A stretch of DNA of 64,000 bases from Ornithodoros turicata. Lineage: Eukaryota > Arthropoda > Arachnida > Ixodida > Argasidae. Position 1 is the first letter of the stretch; each line of letters begins with the position of its first letter. Shown one piece after another: positions 36,801-45,604 of this stretch. A program made the position numbers and the translations under genes. The DNA is taken from assembly GCF_037126465.1 (NCBI RefSeq), contig NC_088203.1, forward strand, positions 99,200,668 through 99,264,667, written 5' to 3'. Below the pieces are notes generated by a model. That model searched no databases and had not been told where the DNA came from. It saw only the letters and a list, made by a program, of their open reading frames with translations.

Positions 36801-39800
36801 GTTCCGCCGCCAGTTGTTCGCCGGCACCAGCTCCATGGGGCGAAAAAGCCAGCGGACGGCGTAGACGGCGTCGGGAAGTCATGCTGTGATGTCACTGTTG
36901 CCAGGGTATAAGGTGAAAGCTTAGTGAAATCAGTTGCTCGAAAAGGTGCATTTAATGTCACAAATTTTGCAACTAAATCCAACAACTGTCTGAAAAGCTG
37001 CGCCCAGTAACGTACCGAAAGGCATATTCACTACTGCGAAAGGAAAACATGTTTCTTGGCAGAGAATGCCTCACGTTCTAGCGATGCAGTTGGCGAAACA
37101 GCGAGCAGATGACAACATCCAGTTGCAAGAAGAGGACGATGACGATGATTCACGAGAGCAGACGACCACGTGCAGACGATCTGGCGTATATTCGTAGCGG
37201 AAGAGCACTTTGATTGGTTCATCTCCAGTTGACGCTTCCGGAATCGCGGACGCTGGGCGAAAATACCTGGCATGGGGCAGATCGGCGGCGGACGCTCACA
37301 TTTTTGACACCTCGCGCAGGGCGTCCGACGCTCAGCGAAGTTCGCAGCTTTTTCGCTGTACATTCGCTCCATGGAGGTTGCCCTTAATGCAGGCTTCCCC
37401 GCAAAAAAAAAAACGAAAAAATGCATGCAGAGAAGGTCGCTTCAGAAAAACTCATTTTAAAAGCGTTTTTTTTCTCTCTCTCTCTCTCTCTCTCTGTGCA
37501 GCCAAGCTTGACGAGAAGGCAGGTCAGCTTCACACCATCGCGTCCCTACGCGTCCTGCTGGACGCCACAAAGCCCGGTGGCGTGGCCAACGGTGCAGCGG
37601 TGGGTCCTCCTCCGGCATCTTCCTGCCCCCGGAATGGGACCCCGCTAGACAACGATGCCACCACGCACAGCGCAGAGACGAGGCTCACCAGCCTATCAAA
37701 CAGCGATCCCCTCACACGAGTAGACTCCGTTTCAAACCTACAGGTATGTATCACAGATTACAAAGAAAAATATCTCGCGTGTCTTTTTGTCACATCAGTT
37801 TTTTCCCGCAAACCAGTGTCATATTCATCCCACATCCCACGAGCGATTGAGTGAATGATTATTCTCGGGCACGATTAGAACATTTTAAGCAGCTAAAGCG
37901 AGTGGCACTGTATCTCGGCTTTGTAGTCCACAATTGAACCTCTGTATGCAATAAGGGGATAAGTCGACTTATCCTCTTTTTACTATTTTTGTTGCAATGA
38001 CATCTACATACCAGTATGCACCTGCCATTGAAAACTTAGGACCTTATTGAGGATTTGTTGGCCCGCCACAGCATGATAAAAAACGGGAAATGCATGTGTG
38101 TCAATGGGACGGACAATCAGATCAGGCCCCTTTTCTCATTTTGGGATTTTTCGACTTCTCCCCTTATTGCATACAGAGGTTCAATTGCTCGCGATGAACT
38201 GATGGGCGAGGGGGGGGGGATATATTTATTAGAACAAAAGAAAAAAGGGAGGAAACGTCAGCCAAACGGGACGTCGGCTTGCTATTCCGCAAAGAAAAAA
38301 GAAAAAGAAATAAAAGAAGAATAAAATAAAGAAAAAGAAAAAGAATTAGGGAATAAAGGATAAACTAACAAACGGCGAAAGAAGGATGAGATAAATTAAA
38401 GACAAATATGACTTACAAAAAAAAAAGACTGGTGGGAAAAGTGACAGCGCAATTGAAGTTCGAGACATTCGGGAACATTGCTTAGTTGGCTGGACAGAGC
38501 AGACACTTCAGCTGTTACTTTGTCTTCTGTCAGACAGTCTGTTAGACATGATTAAAAGGGCAACAACAACAACTACATAAATGACGACGGGATGAGGTGA
38601 TTCACCGCAACAAATGCGGTACCATACCTCAGTGCCTGTGGGTTAGTACATGAGTGGGATGACGATTAAAAAGATGAGACACACACATACATGACAGACG
38701 CAAATGAGATATCACACACGCGGGTGCGTCGTAACTGATGGGGATAATAGTTCATCCGGTCGGCCACGGGAGATGTAGTGCTGTGAAGATCACACTTCTT
38801 AAAAGGGGAAGAAATTATTACCCACGACATCTTCATCGCAACGTTCGCGTTATCTTCGAATCCGAAACCGAAGTATTCAGTTGACAAAAAACACTGGTCA
38901 AAACTGGTCCACTATATTGCGCAAATCGAACCTACCACAAGTTTGACAAATATAATAACATATCCCAAAAGGGTCAGCCATTTATGGTGCCAACCTATAT
39001 GTAGAAAGTGAGCTCCGGAGCTCCGCATGTGGGTCCTTCTGCCTAATTTCAATTTCCCAACACACAGTTGTAGTGTAATTAGTCACCTGACCAGCAATCA
39101 TAGAAGCGTGGGTCCGCATCCCGACACCGGCACTCGTTGACTTTTCGTCAGCGTGACGTGGACCGTCAAAAGACGGAACAGTGCGGGGTGGATACAATGT
39201 TGACCCTGTTGGTACGCAGAGCGAATCTTCCATCACTTCCAACCTGAGCGAAAAAATGGCAGGAGGCGGGGTAGCCATCATGCACAGGGCAGCGGCCGGC
39301 CCTGTGCAGACGGAGGCCCAACTGGTCAGCGAAGCGGCCAGCAACCCGCCGGACTCCGGATACAACAGCGCTGTCGTCGCACAATCACTGGTAATACCCA
39401 TATCCCCAGTTGTATCAACACCTTTGCACTCGAACATTAGGAATGTCAACGCACGGAATGCACTCTGTTTCTCATAGTGTGTTTGAGCACTATGAGACAC
39501 AGATGATCGACTCCGGGGCTCAAACTGTTAACCGAATGATCGGTGAGCGAACGCGTATACAGCCTCTGAAACCGGTCGCTTAATTGCATGCCGATGAGAA
39601 AGCATGAGGTGTGAAAAAGCAATGCGTCTACGCCGAAAAATAGAAACGAAGAGAAAGTTCAGTAGGCTGTTGGAGAGCTTAAAGAGGTCGCGTAAGAAGA
39701 AAAAATGCGGACGAAAGAGAAGAGGCTCAAAGAACGAGGCACAGGTAAAAAAAACGAGAATTTATAATCGAACCGTTCATCCTTATTTGGCGCATCGTAG

Positions 39801-42800
39801 CCGTTGTCTCGTTCGCACTCAGTGCACCAGTTCATCCTCATCATTGTCGGAAACCCTGCAGAACACGTTTATTTTTATTGTGTTTGTGAAGTACTATATC
39901 CCGCGCACCTTGATATAGCAGCAGCATGATCGCAAGAAACATCATCAATATAACCATTATGAAAGAAAAGAAGAAAAAAATTGTCTCTATTCTACCAGCA
40001 TTTGCTTTAATCCCACATTTGGCGGGGGAAAAATAACACAAAGAAAAAAAGAAAATGACAAAAAAAAAAACGCGCGACGTCACCTTCAGATGCCACACAC
40101 GTACCAGACTCAACAGTACACCCTCGACACCTCTTGCTCCTCTTCCATCAACTTTTCCACCTTCACACAACCTTTCTTCGTATAGACGCCCGTGTAAACA
40201 GCGAAGAACGCCCAACAAAACTAGCACTAGCACAGTCTCCTTCTTCTTAACCAGCTACAACAAACACCTTGCGCGACGGGGTCCTAAAAAGGACTTACCT
40301 CACAGTGAGGGACTCCATTAGTAAAATCTCTCCGAAGCCAGCGTAATCTACTCCCAAGGCAACTGATCTCGGGAGGTGCTTGTCAGTTTGACAAAGTCGT
40401 GCACTGCCTAAAAATGGAGCGGCAATTTCCTTCTCTCCGCTCCTTCTTTCAAGGTGCGCCTTAATTGCGTTCTAATGCTGCCTTCGTGACTCCACCCTCA
40501 TTACCGCCTTCCGAGCTGATTATATTTCTTCATCAGCTGCTGCCACCTCGCAGAGTGGCGTCTGAATTGGACACGGTGGCTGTTACACGGCGAAAAATAG
40601 GATTCCTGTTACCGAATTATACGACGCCCGTCGCGTGGCGGCCGCTAACGGGTGAATATTTACCGCGACTGTCGGCACGCTGAAATGTCAGAGATCAGGA
40701 AGTACAGACTTTCTCGAGTAGCGCTGGTGTTTATAAAAAATATCAATATGATTAATAATAATAGTATAACAGTAGTATAGTATCAGTCAATAACGTAACG
40801 TAATAATAGTGATGAAAGATGAAAGTCACTGAAAAGGTTAGCCAGCTGTAGGGATCGAACCCACATCTTAATGTAAGAGTGAAAGGAGGGTGAGTGAGAG
40901 TGTGAGTGGCTGGTTTGTCGTCCCTTCAGATGACGCACCCTGAAAGTCGCTGGAGAGGCGTGTTAGCTTAGCTCAATTGGTAGAGCCCTGGACCGGCAAT
41001 CCAGAAGATGTGGGTTCGATCCCTACAGCTGGCTAACCTTTTCAGTGACTTTCATCTTTCATCGTTGATTTCTTAGGCAATTTGAGGCTTTGTTTGTATC
41101 TGTCCCTTCTATGTTGTTCCAGCCTCAGAACATCAGTTTATCTCTTGTAATAATAGTGTTTTTGTAAAAGTACTAAAATATTATAATGAAGCGGAAATGA
41201 ATAAAAATTATAGGAGTTGGGACGCGTACTAGGTGCTTAATTGTTTTTATGACAAATTACAGTTTGATTCAATTCTTCTCCAACAAATCGTGAAAATTGA
41301 AGAACTGCTAGCCTATTATCGTTTTCAATGGTCAATAACCACCTACTAAGCCTTGTGTGAGCGCAGGTTGGAATAGTTTTGTGACAACATAAAAGTGTGT
41401 CACAATATAAATGTATTTATTCATCACTCGTCCGTGCGTTATTAAGCATTGTTTTTACAATTTATCACCGAATGCACTGACGTTATGAAACACAGCGTGC
41501 AGTATTGTTGCTTCAGCCCCATTGGATACGTATACCTTCTAGGGTTCACTTCAAAGCGTCTATATGGTTCCACAACAACTCAATCAAGCAATCGTATTGA
41601 CACTGTATGAGGGAGAGAGATTTTAATTTTTAATTGACAGGAACATATCTGGAACTTAAAATATTTCAAGATGATTTTCTGGCACACCCAGTAACATCAT
41701 TGACGAAAGTGGCAATATCTACCGTACCAGTGCTATTTTCCAATGCAAGAAAAAAAATAAAGGGAGTCTACTTAAGCTCTTGAGTGTTGCAAGAAGCACA
41801 ATCATCGTTAAATACAAATATGGTGGCGCGCATCAACGTAAAAACAAAAACGAAATGAATCAAGTTAATCATTCATCAATTTGTTTTGAGTATATTTACG
41901 CGTGGGGCGAATCATCCTATGTATACATGTGTGGCGACGTGGTGCACGTAGTACAAGTGTACGTAGGACTTCGGCTACTTGAGATTGTTTAACGCGGGCA
42001 GGAAATCTCTGGCACACAAAGCAGTTTTTACCTTCAGCACGTTACTACCGTTCTCAGGCGGCATTAAGCCCGCGACCTTGACCTCAGTATAGGGCTGTTG
42101 CAGTGAAGTTTGCAGAGCGCCATTTCGGGCCCAAACGGCCGCGGATCACAACAGTAAGGAGTTCCATCAGCGGGTTTTGCATGGTGTGTCAAACGGTATG
42201 GTGCCAAGGAAGCTACAAAACCTGTAGGAAATCAACAGAAAAAGCGGTGCTTCTTGAAAAGCGCGAACAATTCGAAACTGTGTACTTGAAAGTGCCGCGT
42301 CGTCTGCTAAACTGGGGAGTGTTGCGTGATTTGGGGCGCTGATGTTGCTGCTCACTCGCGCCACCTGGCCCAGAGCAACAGGCCCATAGCCCAGCACGTT
42401 ACCAACTGAGCTGCCGGGGCCCGCAATCAAACGGTAACATCCCGTCTAGTTCATGCAACTTAGGTGTGAATTCATAGAGCTGGGTTTATTTATAGGTAGT
42501 ATTCCATCGTAGCTTAATTTCGATTTCTCGCCAGAACCATTCTCCCGAATTCAAAGTCTCGTTGCCGTGCAGGTGTGTGTACAGAGAGAGTCCGTAAACA
42601 GACGCACGCGCAAATGGACTTTGTCGAACCGTCCTGACCTCCATTAGAGACATTACCCTGACAACCACACGACACTGGCAATGTTGCTGTCGTTCGTTGT
42701 TGATGTCAGGATAGAACGGTTTGTTGTCATTCTGCCTGGTCTATCAATAGATCAACGCACGTTTCGATTTGGACAACGCTATGGAACAGATCCCACTCCA

Positions 42801-45604
42801 CGCCAATATTCATAATAAGTCGTCAGTTCTGCCATTAGCCTGTCTACTGGAAATTTGCGAATGTAGAGAAGAACCCCAAGGGGGAAACGTTTCTTCGAAA
42901 GTGAGCGTTTGGAAGCATCCGTAGGTTCGCTGAACACATCGTCAACGACCTTACTCTTAAGCGTAGGAATTCGGGCTTATTGGATGTGATTCGTGATAAA
43001 AGCCGTTAAAAACGACAACAACAAGGGGGGGGGGGGCGCACACCAACACACAGTACTGAAGCCTTGCTCTTATTTTGGCAAAGTGTTCGTTGTAGTGTTT
43101 ATGCAAATTCCTCCGTTATTCCTCCCAGTGATCTCTTTTCTCTCCCTGTGTTCCGCAGAACAACCAGCACCAAGAACCCATCGAGGAACCCAACGAACCG
43201 TTGAGCGTCGCCTGGCCCGACACGTGGCGGGAACGCTTCAATTACGTCGTCCTCGCCCCAATCATCTTTCCCCTCTGGCTGACCATGCCCGATGTTCGGA
43301 GACCCGTAAGACACGTTCTCTCTCCATCCAATGACAGAGTATCGGCCACTGCGCGGCGAGGTCAACGCAGTGGTCGTGCAAACGAGCACTGGACTGTGTC
43401 GCTTCCCGAAATGCAATATCAGTATAGCTAGTTCTGACTATACTATTGAAGAAGTGCATGGAAAAACTTCTCTTGCTAATATTAGTATATTCGCGTATTG
43501 TGTCCAGTTTCGCGAAGAAAGCATACATTTTTATTTTTATTTGTTTTGAGCAATTACTTTAGGTATCGGGGACTACGAATTTGAAGACGAAATGGCTAGG
43601 GCTCAAATTTAAATTACGGCAACTGCTATTGCGCTGCTGTCGATAGCGCCTGCCGCTTCCAGTGAGCTAGAAATTTGTTTTTCCGGACATCTTTGATCTT
43701 CGTCTGCTTAGAGAAGTCACTGATCCCGTCAATCGCGTGCAATCCTGTGCAATATTACGCAACATGGTGTCGTTACAAACAAAACGGTAACTGAAATTGC
43801 ATCCGCTGACCTTACGTGCAATGCTGCTAAACAGTGTTACGAAGTAAACGACATTATCACACTCCCTCTCTCTCTTTATGCATAATTTAATTTTTGAATT
43901 TATGTACCAGAATGTGCGAAAAAACGTTGCGTCTCCCTGAATATTTCAATCTGTGCCGTTACCGCTTGAGACAAGTTGACTCTCCCCAATGCTGTCACTG
44001 TCGTGCTGTAGAAGATCTAGAGCAAATTCTTCTCCACTGCCCACACTACCAACCTTCCCGAACCGTACCCTCAGGATCCCTTAACGAGCTGGACTCTCGC
44101 CCAATCTCTCTCACAAAATTGCTTGGTCCCTGGCCACATCCAGTCCACCAACGCTCTGCCCTCAAAGCTCTCTTCACCTTACTGGATATACATATGACTT
44201 CGGTCCTTATTGTGAAAGGGGCTCATTATTTCATTCCCCGCATCACCACCAGCGATGGGGTAGAGTATCGCCCCCTGGCGATGAAAATCCCCATTCATCA
44301 TCTCGCAATAATGTTGTTATTATTGTTGTTGTTTCAATCTGTATATAAAACGGGACCCGGATATGAAAGCGACAAACCCTCAGTCATGGTGAGGATGGCG
44401 ATTAGGCTAAACGCAAAGCTTTTGTTTTAGTTCAGTTAATGAGTGAGTTTTATACCTTTTTCAGGAAAAAGTGAAATACGTAGCGGGCGCCTTCCTGGGC
44501 AGCATCGCTTGGATCGCCATCTTCTCGTACCTTATGGTCTGGTGGGCCACCGTCGTTGGGGAAACACTCGGGATCCCCACAGAGGTCAGTCGCCTTTTTA
44601 ATACGTGACGCGGGAGGTGAATCGCGATAAAAACCTCGTCCGCTTACAGGTGATGGGACTGACGTTCTTGGCAGCCGGGACGAGCATCCCGGACCTGATC
44701 ACGAGCGTTCTGGTGGCTCGAAAGGGCTTCGGAGACATGGCTGTCTCCAGTTCAGTCGGCAGTAACATTTTCGACGTCGCCGTTGGGTATGGGATCCTCA
44801 AATTACAACGTGTCCTATATTTTGGGGAAGGGAAGTGCGTGGTATCGGAAGACGACCCATTGCTATTATTTGGGGTTACCTTGATAGGATATGCGTGAAC
44901 ATGGTGCATATATGCCATGGAAGGAGGGCTTGCGTTTAGTAAGCGAGAGCTAGGAAAAGACGCAAAAGGAAGATACTTTTGCCCGAAGAAGAAAAGATTG
45001 CTCGTCAGGTCATGGTTGTCTCGCGACGGGAGACCACGAGTTATTGTTACTATTATTGTTATTATTATTATTGTTAGTATTATTGCTACTATTATTATTA
45101 CTATTATTATTTATTAGCATTGGAAGAAGCAAAGCTAACACAGTGCCTACATTATTCTTGTGAATCGTTCACGTATGGTTACCATAGTTCACGTTCAAGC
45201 TTAAGGCACCCACGATTAACCACGAATTGTTGAGCCAACCACGCACTTGTAACTGCCCTTCGAAGGGCTTTCCTATAGTTAGCTTACTGTACTTCTGTGA
45301 CGCTCATCCATGAATGCATCTTTGCAGGCTTCCGTTGCCATGGCTTTTGTCCTGCATGATTTTTGGGCCTGTCAAAGTGAGCAGCACGGGCATGGCCTGT
45401 TCCATCTTTATCCTCTTCATGATGCTCATCTTCGTCATCGTCACAATCGCCATTTTCCACTGGCGCATGAACGTGGGACTCGCCCTCGTCATGTTTTTCC
45501 TCTACTTCGTCTTCATCGCCTGCTCGCTTATCCTCGAGTACGAGGTACTCAGCTGTCAGCGAATCATCGCCTTCCTGAAAGGTGTACCCTACGTAAAGGC
45601 CTGA
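27905..45604 (+). CDS. K+-dependent Na+/Ca2+ exchanger (NCKX/SLC24, Nckx30C-like), 3' part, eight exons, 5' incomplete
   Basis: Plasma-membrane antiporter that exports Ca2+ and K+ in exchange for Na+. Joining 27905-28069, 35601-35721, 37502-37743, 39220-39390, 43159-43305, 44465-44584, 44650-44786 and 45328-45604 gives 1380 nt, exactly 460 codons with a terminal TGA and no internal stop. All junctions have GT/AG ends and matching phases. The product reads cytoplasmic loop, then helices around [10 protein letters not shown] and [14 protein letters not shown], then the alpha-2 repeat with [12 protein letters not shown] and [11 protein letters not shown], then two C-terminal helices. This order and these motifs are diagnostic of NCKX rather than NCX. 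Missing here are the signal peptide, the first helices and the alpha-1 repeat, which I could not find upstream, so the gene probably starts before base 1. The closest family member I can name is fly Nckx30C (vertebrate SLC24A1-4). Introns are full of transposable elements. No AATAAA was noticed soon after the stop, so the 3' end is undefined. Confidence 0.93.
28234..28264. repeat. (TA)n microsatellite
   Basis: About 15 TA units in the intron after the 27.9 kb exon. Confidence 0.95.
28476..28502. repeat. (TA)n microsatellite left of the Penelope-like element
   Basis: About 13 TA units, 40 bp before the left arm of the inverted element. Confidence 0.95.
28862..29350 (-). pseudogene. Second, inverted copy of the Penelope-like endonuclease segment
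   Basis: On the minus strand this repeats residues from [20 protein letters not shown] through the GIY-YIG domain to the same C-terminus (TIRNLHS), matching the right-hand copy over the whole shared part as translated. The first few codons (MANLVCLY) come from the centre sequence. It lacks the post-RT segment present in the other half. Confidence 0.85.
29367..30179 (+). pseudogene. Penelope-like polyprotein fragment: post-RT region, CxxC linker and GIY-YIG endonuclease
   Basis: The 270-codon open frame is truncated at its start (first codon TTG, no genuine initiator). Residues 1-50 ([20 protein letters not shown], then [10 protein letters not shown]) fit the segment after the reverse transcriptase palm. 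Next comes a Cys-rich linker, [15 protein letters not shown]. The endonuclease follows: [18 protein letters not shown] (the GIY-YIG equivalent with the CxxC insertion of Penelope-like elements), then [10 protein letters not shown] and [10 protein letters not shown]. In an intact element this protein nicks the target and primes reverse transcription. The frame is open to the stop at 30179, but the RT core is missing. Confidence 0.88.
30497..30523. repeat. (TA)n microsatellite between two Penelope-type elements
   Basis: About 13 TA units immediately after the right arm at 30498. Confidence 0.95.
30564..30840. mobile_element. 277-bp palindromic Penelope-type element with hammerhead-like core
   Basis: The arms tgaacgttgatataagtggg and its inverse end the element; the centre is near 30700. 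Plus-strand core: CTGAAGA (30712-30718), helix GGCGG/CCGCC with agctt loop (30720-30734), GTAA in place of GAAA, then cgtagatgtcc. The left arm has the inverse copy. It ends in gtgttaataaaccc and ttgttacttcccctactttcg, a tail resembling the 58.8-59.1 kb element. Confidence 0.72.
30842..30875. repeat. (TA)n microsatellite right of the 277-bp palindrome
   Basis: About 17 TA units. Together with 30497-30523 it brackets the palindrome. Confidence 0.95.
30876..35600. other. NCKX intron sequence, no gene recognised
   Basis: About 4.7 kb between the (TA)n tract and the next exon. ORFs up to 146 codons (31131-31571) carry no domain. The segment at 32475-32490 (gttgctgttgttgttgaga) may be a LINE tail remnant. 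Otherwise nothing supportable. Confidence 0.55.
35601..35721 (+). CDS. NCKX exon: loop segment with the [14 protein letters not shown] motif
   Basis: The acceptor is gttacgtag and the donor is gtgagt. The length is 121 nt, entering in phase 0 and leaving one base. It encodes [20 protein letters not shown] followed by [12 protein letters not shown]. The FRxGxLQLxIHxxDPL pattern is the recognisable conserved block in the cytoplasmic loop of NCKX proteins. The codon split across the intron (G/CC, Ala) restores the frame into the next exon. The leading Met is internal to the protein, not a start. Confidence 0.88.
35722..37501. other. NCKX intron with a long-range inverted repeat
   Basis: taaagggcaacttccatggag at 36737-36757 and the inverse ctccatggaggttgccctt at 37367-37385 differ by one base. 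They could be the ends of a diverged element of about 650 bp. No coding evidence. Confidence 0.45.
37471..37496. repeat. (CT)n polypyrimidine tract at the NCKX exon acceptor
   Basis: A (CT)n microsatellite directly precedes tgtgcag of the exon at 37502 and serves as its pyrimidine tract. Confidence 0.9.
37502..37743 (+). CDS. NCKX exon: loop segment with [20 protein letters not shown]
   Basis: A (CT)n-rich pyrimidine tract and tgtgcag precede the exon, and gtatgt follows. The first two bases complete the Ala codon begun in the 35.6 kb exon. The start encodes [20 protein letters not shown], a block conserved in the fly protein. It then runs into a poorly conserved Ser/Thr/Asp-rich stretch ending in RVDSVSNLQ. 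Eighty complete codons follow the split codon. An antisense ORF over the same bases is a shadow. Confidence 0.9.
37931..38187. mobile_element. MITE with terminal inverted repeats of about 37 bp
   Basis: caattgaacctctgtatgca... at the left pairs with ...tgcatacagaggttcaattg at the right, continuing through ataaggggataagtcga with one mismatch. It is 257 bp with no ORF. It lies in the intron between the 37.5 and 39.2 kb exons. The target duplication is not clear; the superfamily is not assigned. Confidence 0.75.
38216..38660 (-). mobile_element. LINE-type 3' fragments, minus strand
   Basis: The minus strand of 38566-38650 reads cactgaggtatggtaccgc, ttgcggtgaatcacctc and a (GTT)n tail, resembling other LINE ends here. 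38217-38310 gives a second tail ending ctaataaatatatcc, similar to 605-690 and 24180. These may be two adjacent fragments of different families. Confidence 0.5.
39220..39390 (+). CDS. NCKX exon: variable part of the cytoplasmic loop
   Basis: The acceptor is ggtacgcag and the donor is gtaata. The exon has 57 codons in phase 0/0. It begins [17 protein letters not shown] and ends NSAVVAQSL. The sequence is Ala/Ser-rich without a domain. It is placed here because its phase and position fit between the 37.5 kb and 43.2 kb exons and because the whole joined frame stays open. The call rests on splice signals and frame more than on recognised homology, so this exon could be alternatively used. Confidence 0.7.
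40811..41063. repeat. Perfect 59-bp inverted repeat enclosing a tRNA-like sequence
   Basis: 40811-40869 and 41005-41063 are exact reverse complements by eye. The arms include the 3' half of a tRNA-like sequence (gggttcgatccctacagctgg) plus ttttcagtgactttcatc. The complete tRNA-like body lies only on the right. Confidence 0.85.
40962..41033 (+). tRNA. tRNA-like cloverleaf (anticodon GGC position), probably a SINE head or tRNA pseudogene
   Basis: It folds fully: acceptor GTTAGCT/AGCTGGC (7 pairs with two G-U), D stem GCTC/GAGC, anticodon stem CTGGA/TCCAG, variable AAGAT and T stem GTGGG/CCTAC. A box (tagctcaattgg) and B box (ggttcgatccc) are intact. The anticodon loop CCGGCAA would read GGC (Ala), but the universal T33 is C and the acceptor lacks normal Ala identity. 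No T run for termination follows directly. I therefore favour a tRNA-derived repeat over a working tRNA. Confidence 0.6.
42349..42424 (-). mobile_element. Possible tRNA-derived SINE head
   Basis: The minus strand begins ggccccggcagctcagttgg and taacgtgctgggc, which fits a tRNA D arm and A box. It is followed by gcgcgagtgagcagcaac. No clear B box is present, so the call is weak. Confidence 0.35.
43159..43305 (+). CDS. NCKX exon: end of loop and first helix of the second membrane half
   Basis: The acceptor is gttccgcag and the donor is gtaaga. The exon has 49 codons, phase 0/0. An acidic run (EPIEEPNEP) is followed by [13 protein letters not shown] and the helix [15 protein letters not shown], then PDVRRP. 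The pattern P-L-S-x-A-W-P followed by FPLWLTxPDVRxP is a signature of NCKX proteins, at the point where the loop returns to the membrane. Confidence 0.95.
43955..44331 (+). mobile_element. 5'-truncated LINE with zinc-finger end of ORF2, 11-bp target duplication
   Basis: TTTCAATCTGT flanks both sides (43944-43954 and 44332-44342). The body encodes [20 protein letters not shown], then [10 protein letters not shown], the Cys/His motif typical of the C-terminus of non-LTR reverse transcriptases, then [13 protein letters not shown]. It ends in a 3' UTR with ggggtagagtatcgcc and a (TTG/TTA)n tail. It is inserted in the NCKX intron before the 44465 exon. The larger ORF starting at 43894 is a chance join of flank and LINE. 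Confidence 0.88.
44465..44584 (+). CDS. NCKX exon: membrane helix with [14 protein letters not shown]
   Basis: The acceptor is tttttcag and the donor is gtcagt. The exon has 40 codons, phase 0/0. It encodes a hydrophobic segment [18 protein letters not shown] followed by [13 protein letters not shown]. The [19 protein letters not shown] block is nearly invariant among NCKX proteins and precedes the alpha-2 repeat. The upstream intron (43306-44464) carries a 5'-truncated LINE insertion. Confidence 0.96.
44650..44786 (+). CDS. NCKX exon: alpha-2 repeat (ion-binding core)
   Basis: The acceptor is gcttacag and the donor is gtatgg. The exon is 137 nt and leaves two bases. It starts [20 protein letters not shown] and continues [20 protein letters not shown]. 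This is the alpha-2 repeat. The acidic residue in GTSIPD and the Ser/Asn residues of SVGSN line the Na+/Ca2+/K+ site in the family, and all are intact. The 65-bp intron before it is very short compared with the others. Reading past the donor gives a stray ORF extension that is not coding. Confidence 0.97.
45042..45118. repeat. (ATT)n/(TTA)n microsatellite in the last NCKX intron
   Basis: Imperfect trinucleotide tract (tattattgttattattatta...), about 75 bp. Confidence 0.9.
45328..45604 (+). CDS. NCKX terminal exon: last membrane helices and stop
   Basis: The acceptor is tctttgcag. The first base completes the Gly codon, giving VGLPLPWLL across the junction, exactly as in the family. It encodes helices around [20 protein letters not shown] and [19 protein letters not shown], with HWRMN between them. 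It ends [20 protein letters not shown] and TGA. The C-terminal tail after LSC is longer than the short tails I recall for NCKX2 and the fly protein. A second, longer ORF in another frame over the same bases is a shadow. Confidence 0.95.

Larger units (their letters stand above)
39391..43158. other. NCKX intron sequence
   Basis: 3.8 kb between exons. It contains the tRNA-like inverted repeat (40811-41063) and a possible SINE head (42349-42424). Other ORFs are unsupported. Confidence 0.6.

Noticed and set aside
40962..41033. Functional tRNA-Ala(GGC)
   Set aside because: The fold is good, but C33 replaces T33, the acceptor lacks usual Ala features, and half of it is repeated in an inverted arm; kept only as tRNA-like.
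43894..44430. 178-codon ORF as a gene
   Set aside because: Its middle is a truncated LINE with target duplications; the start and end are chance extensions into intron.
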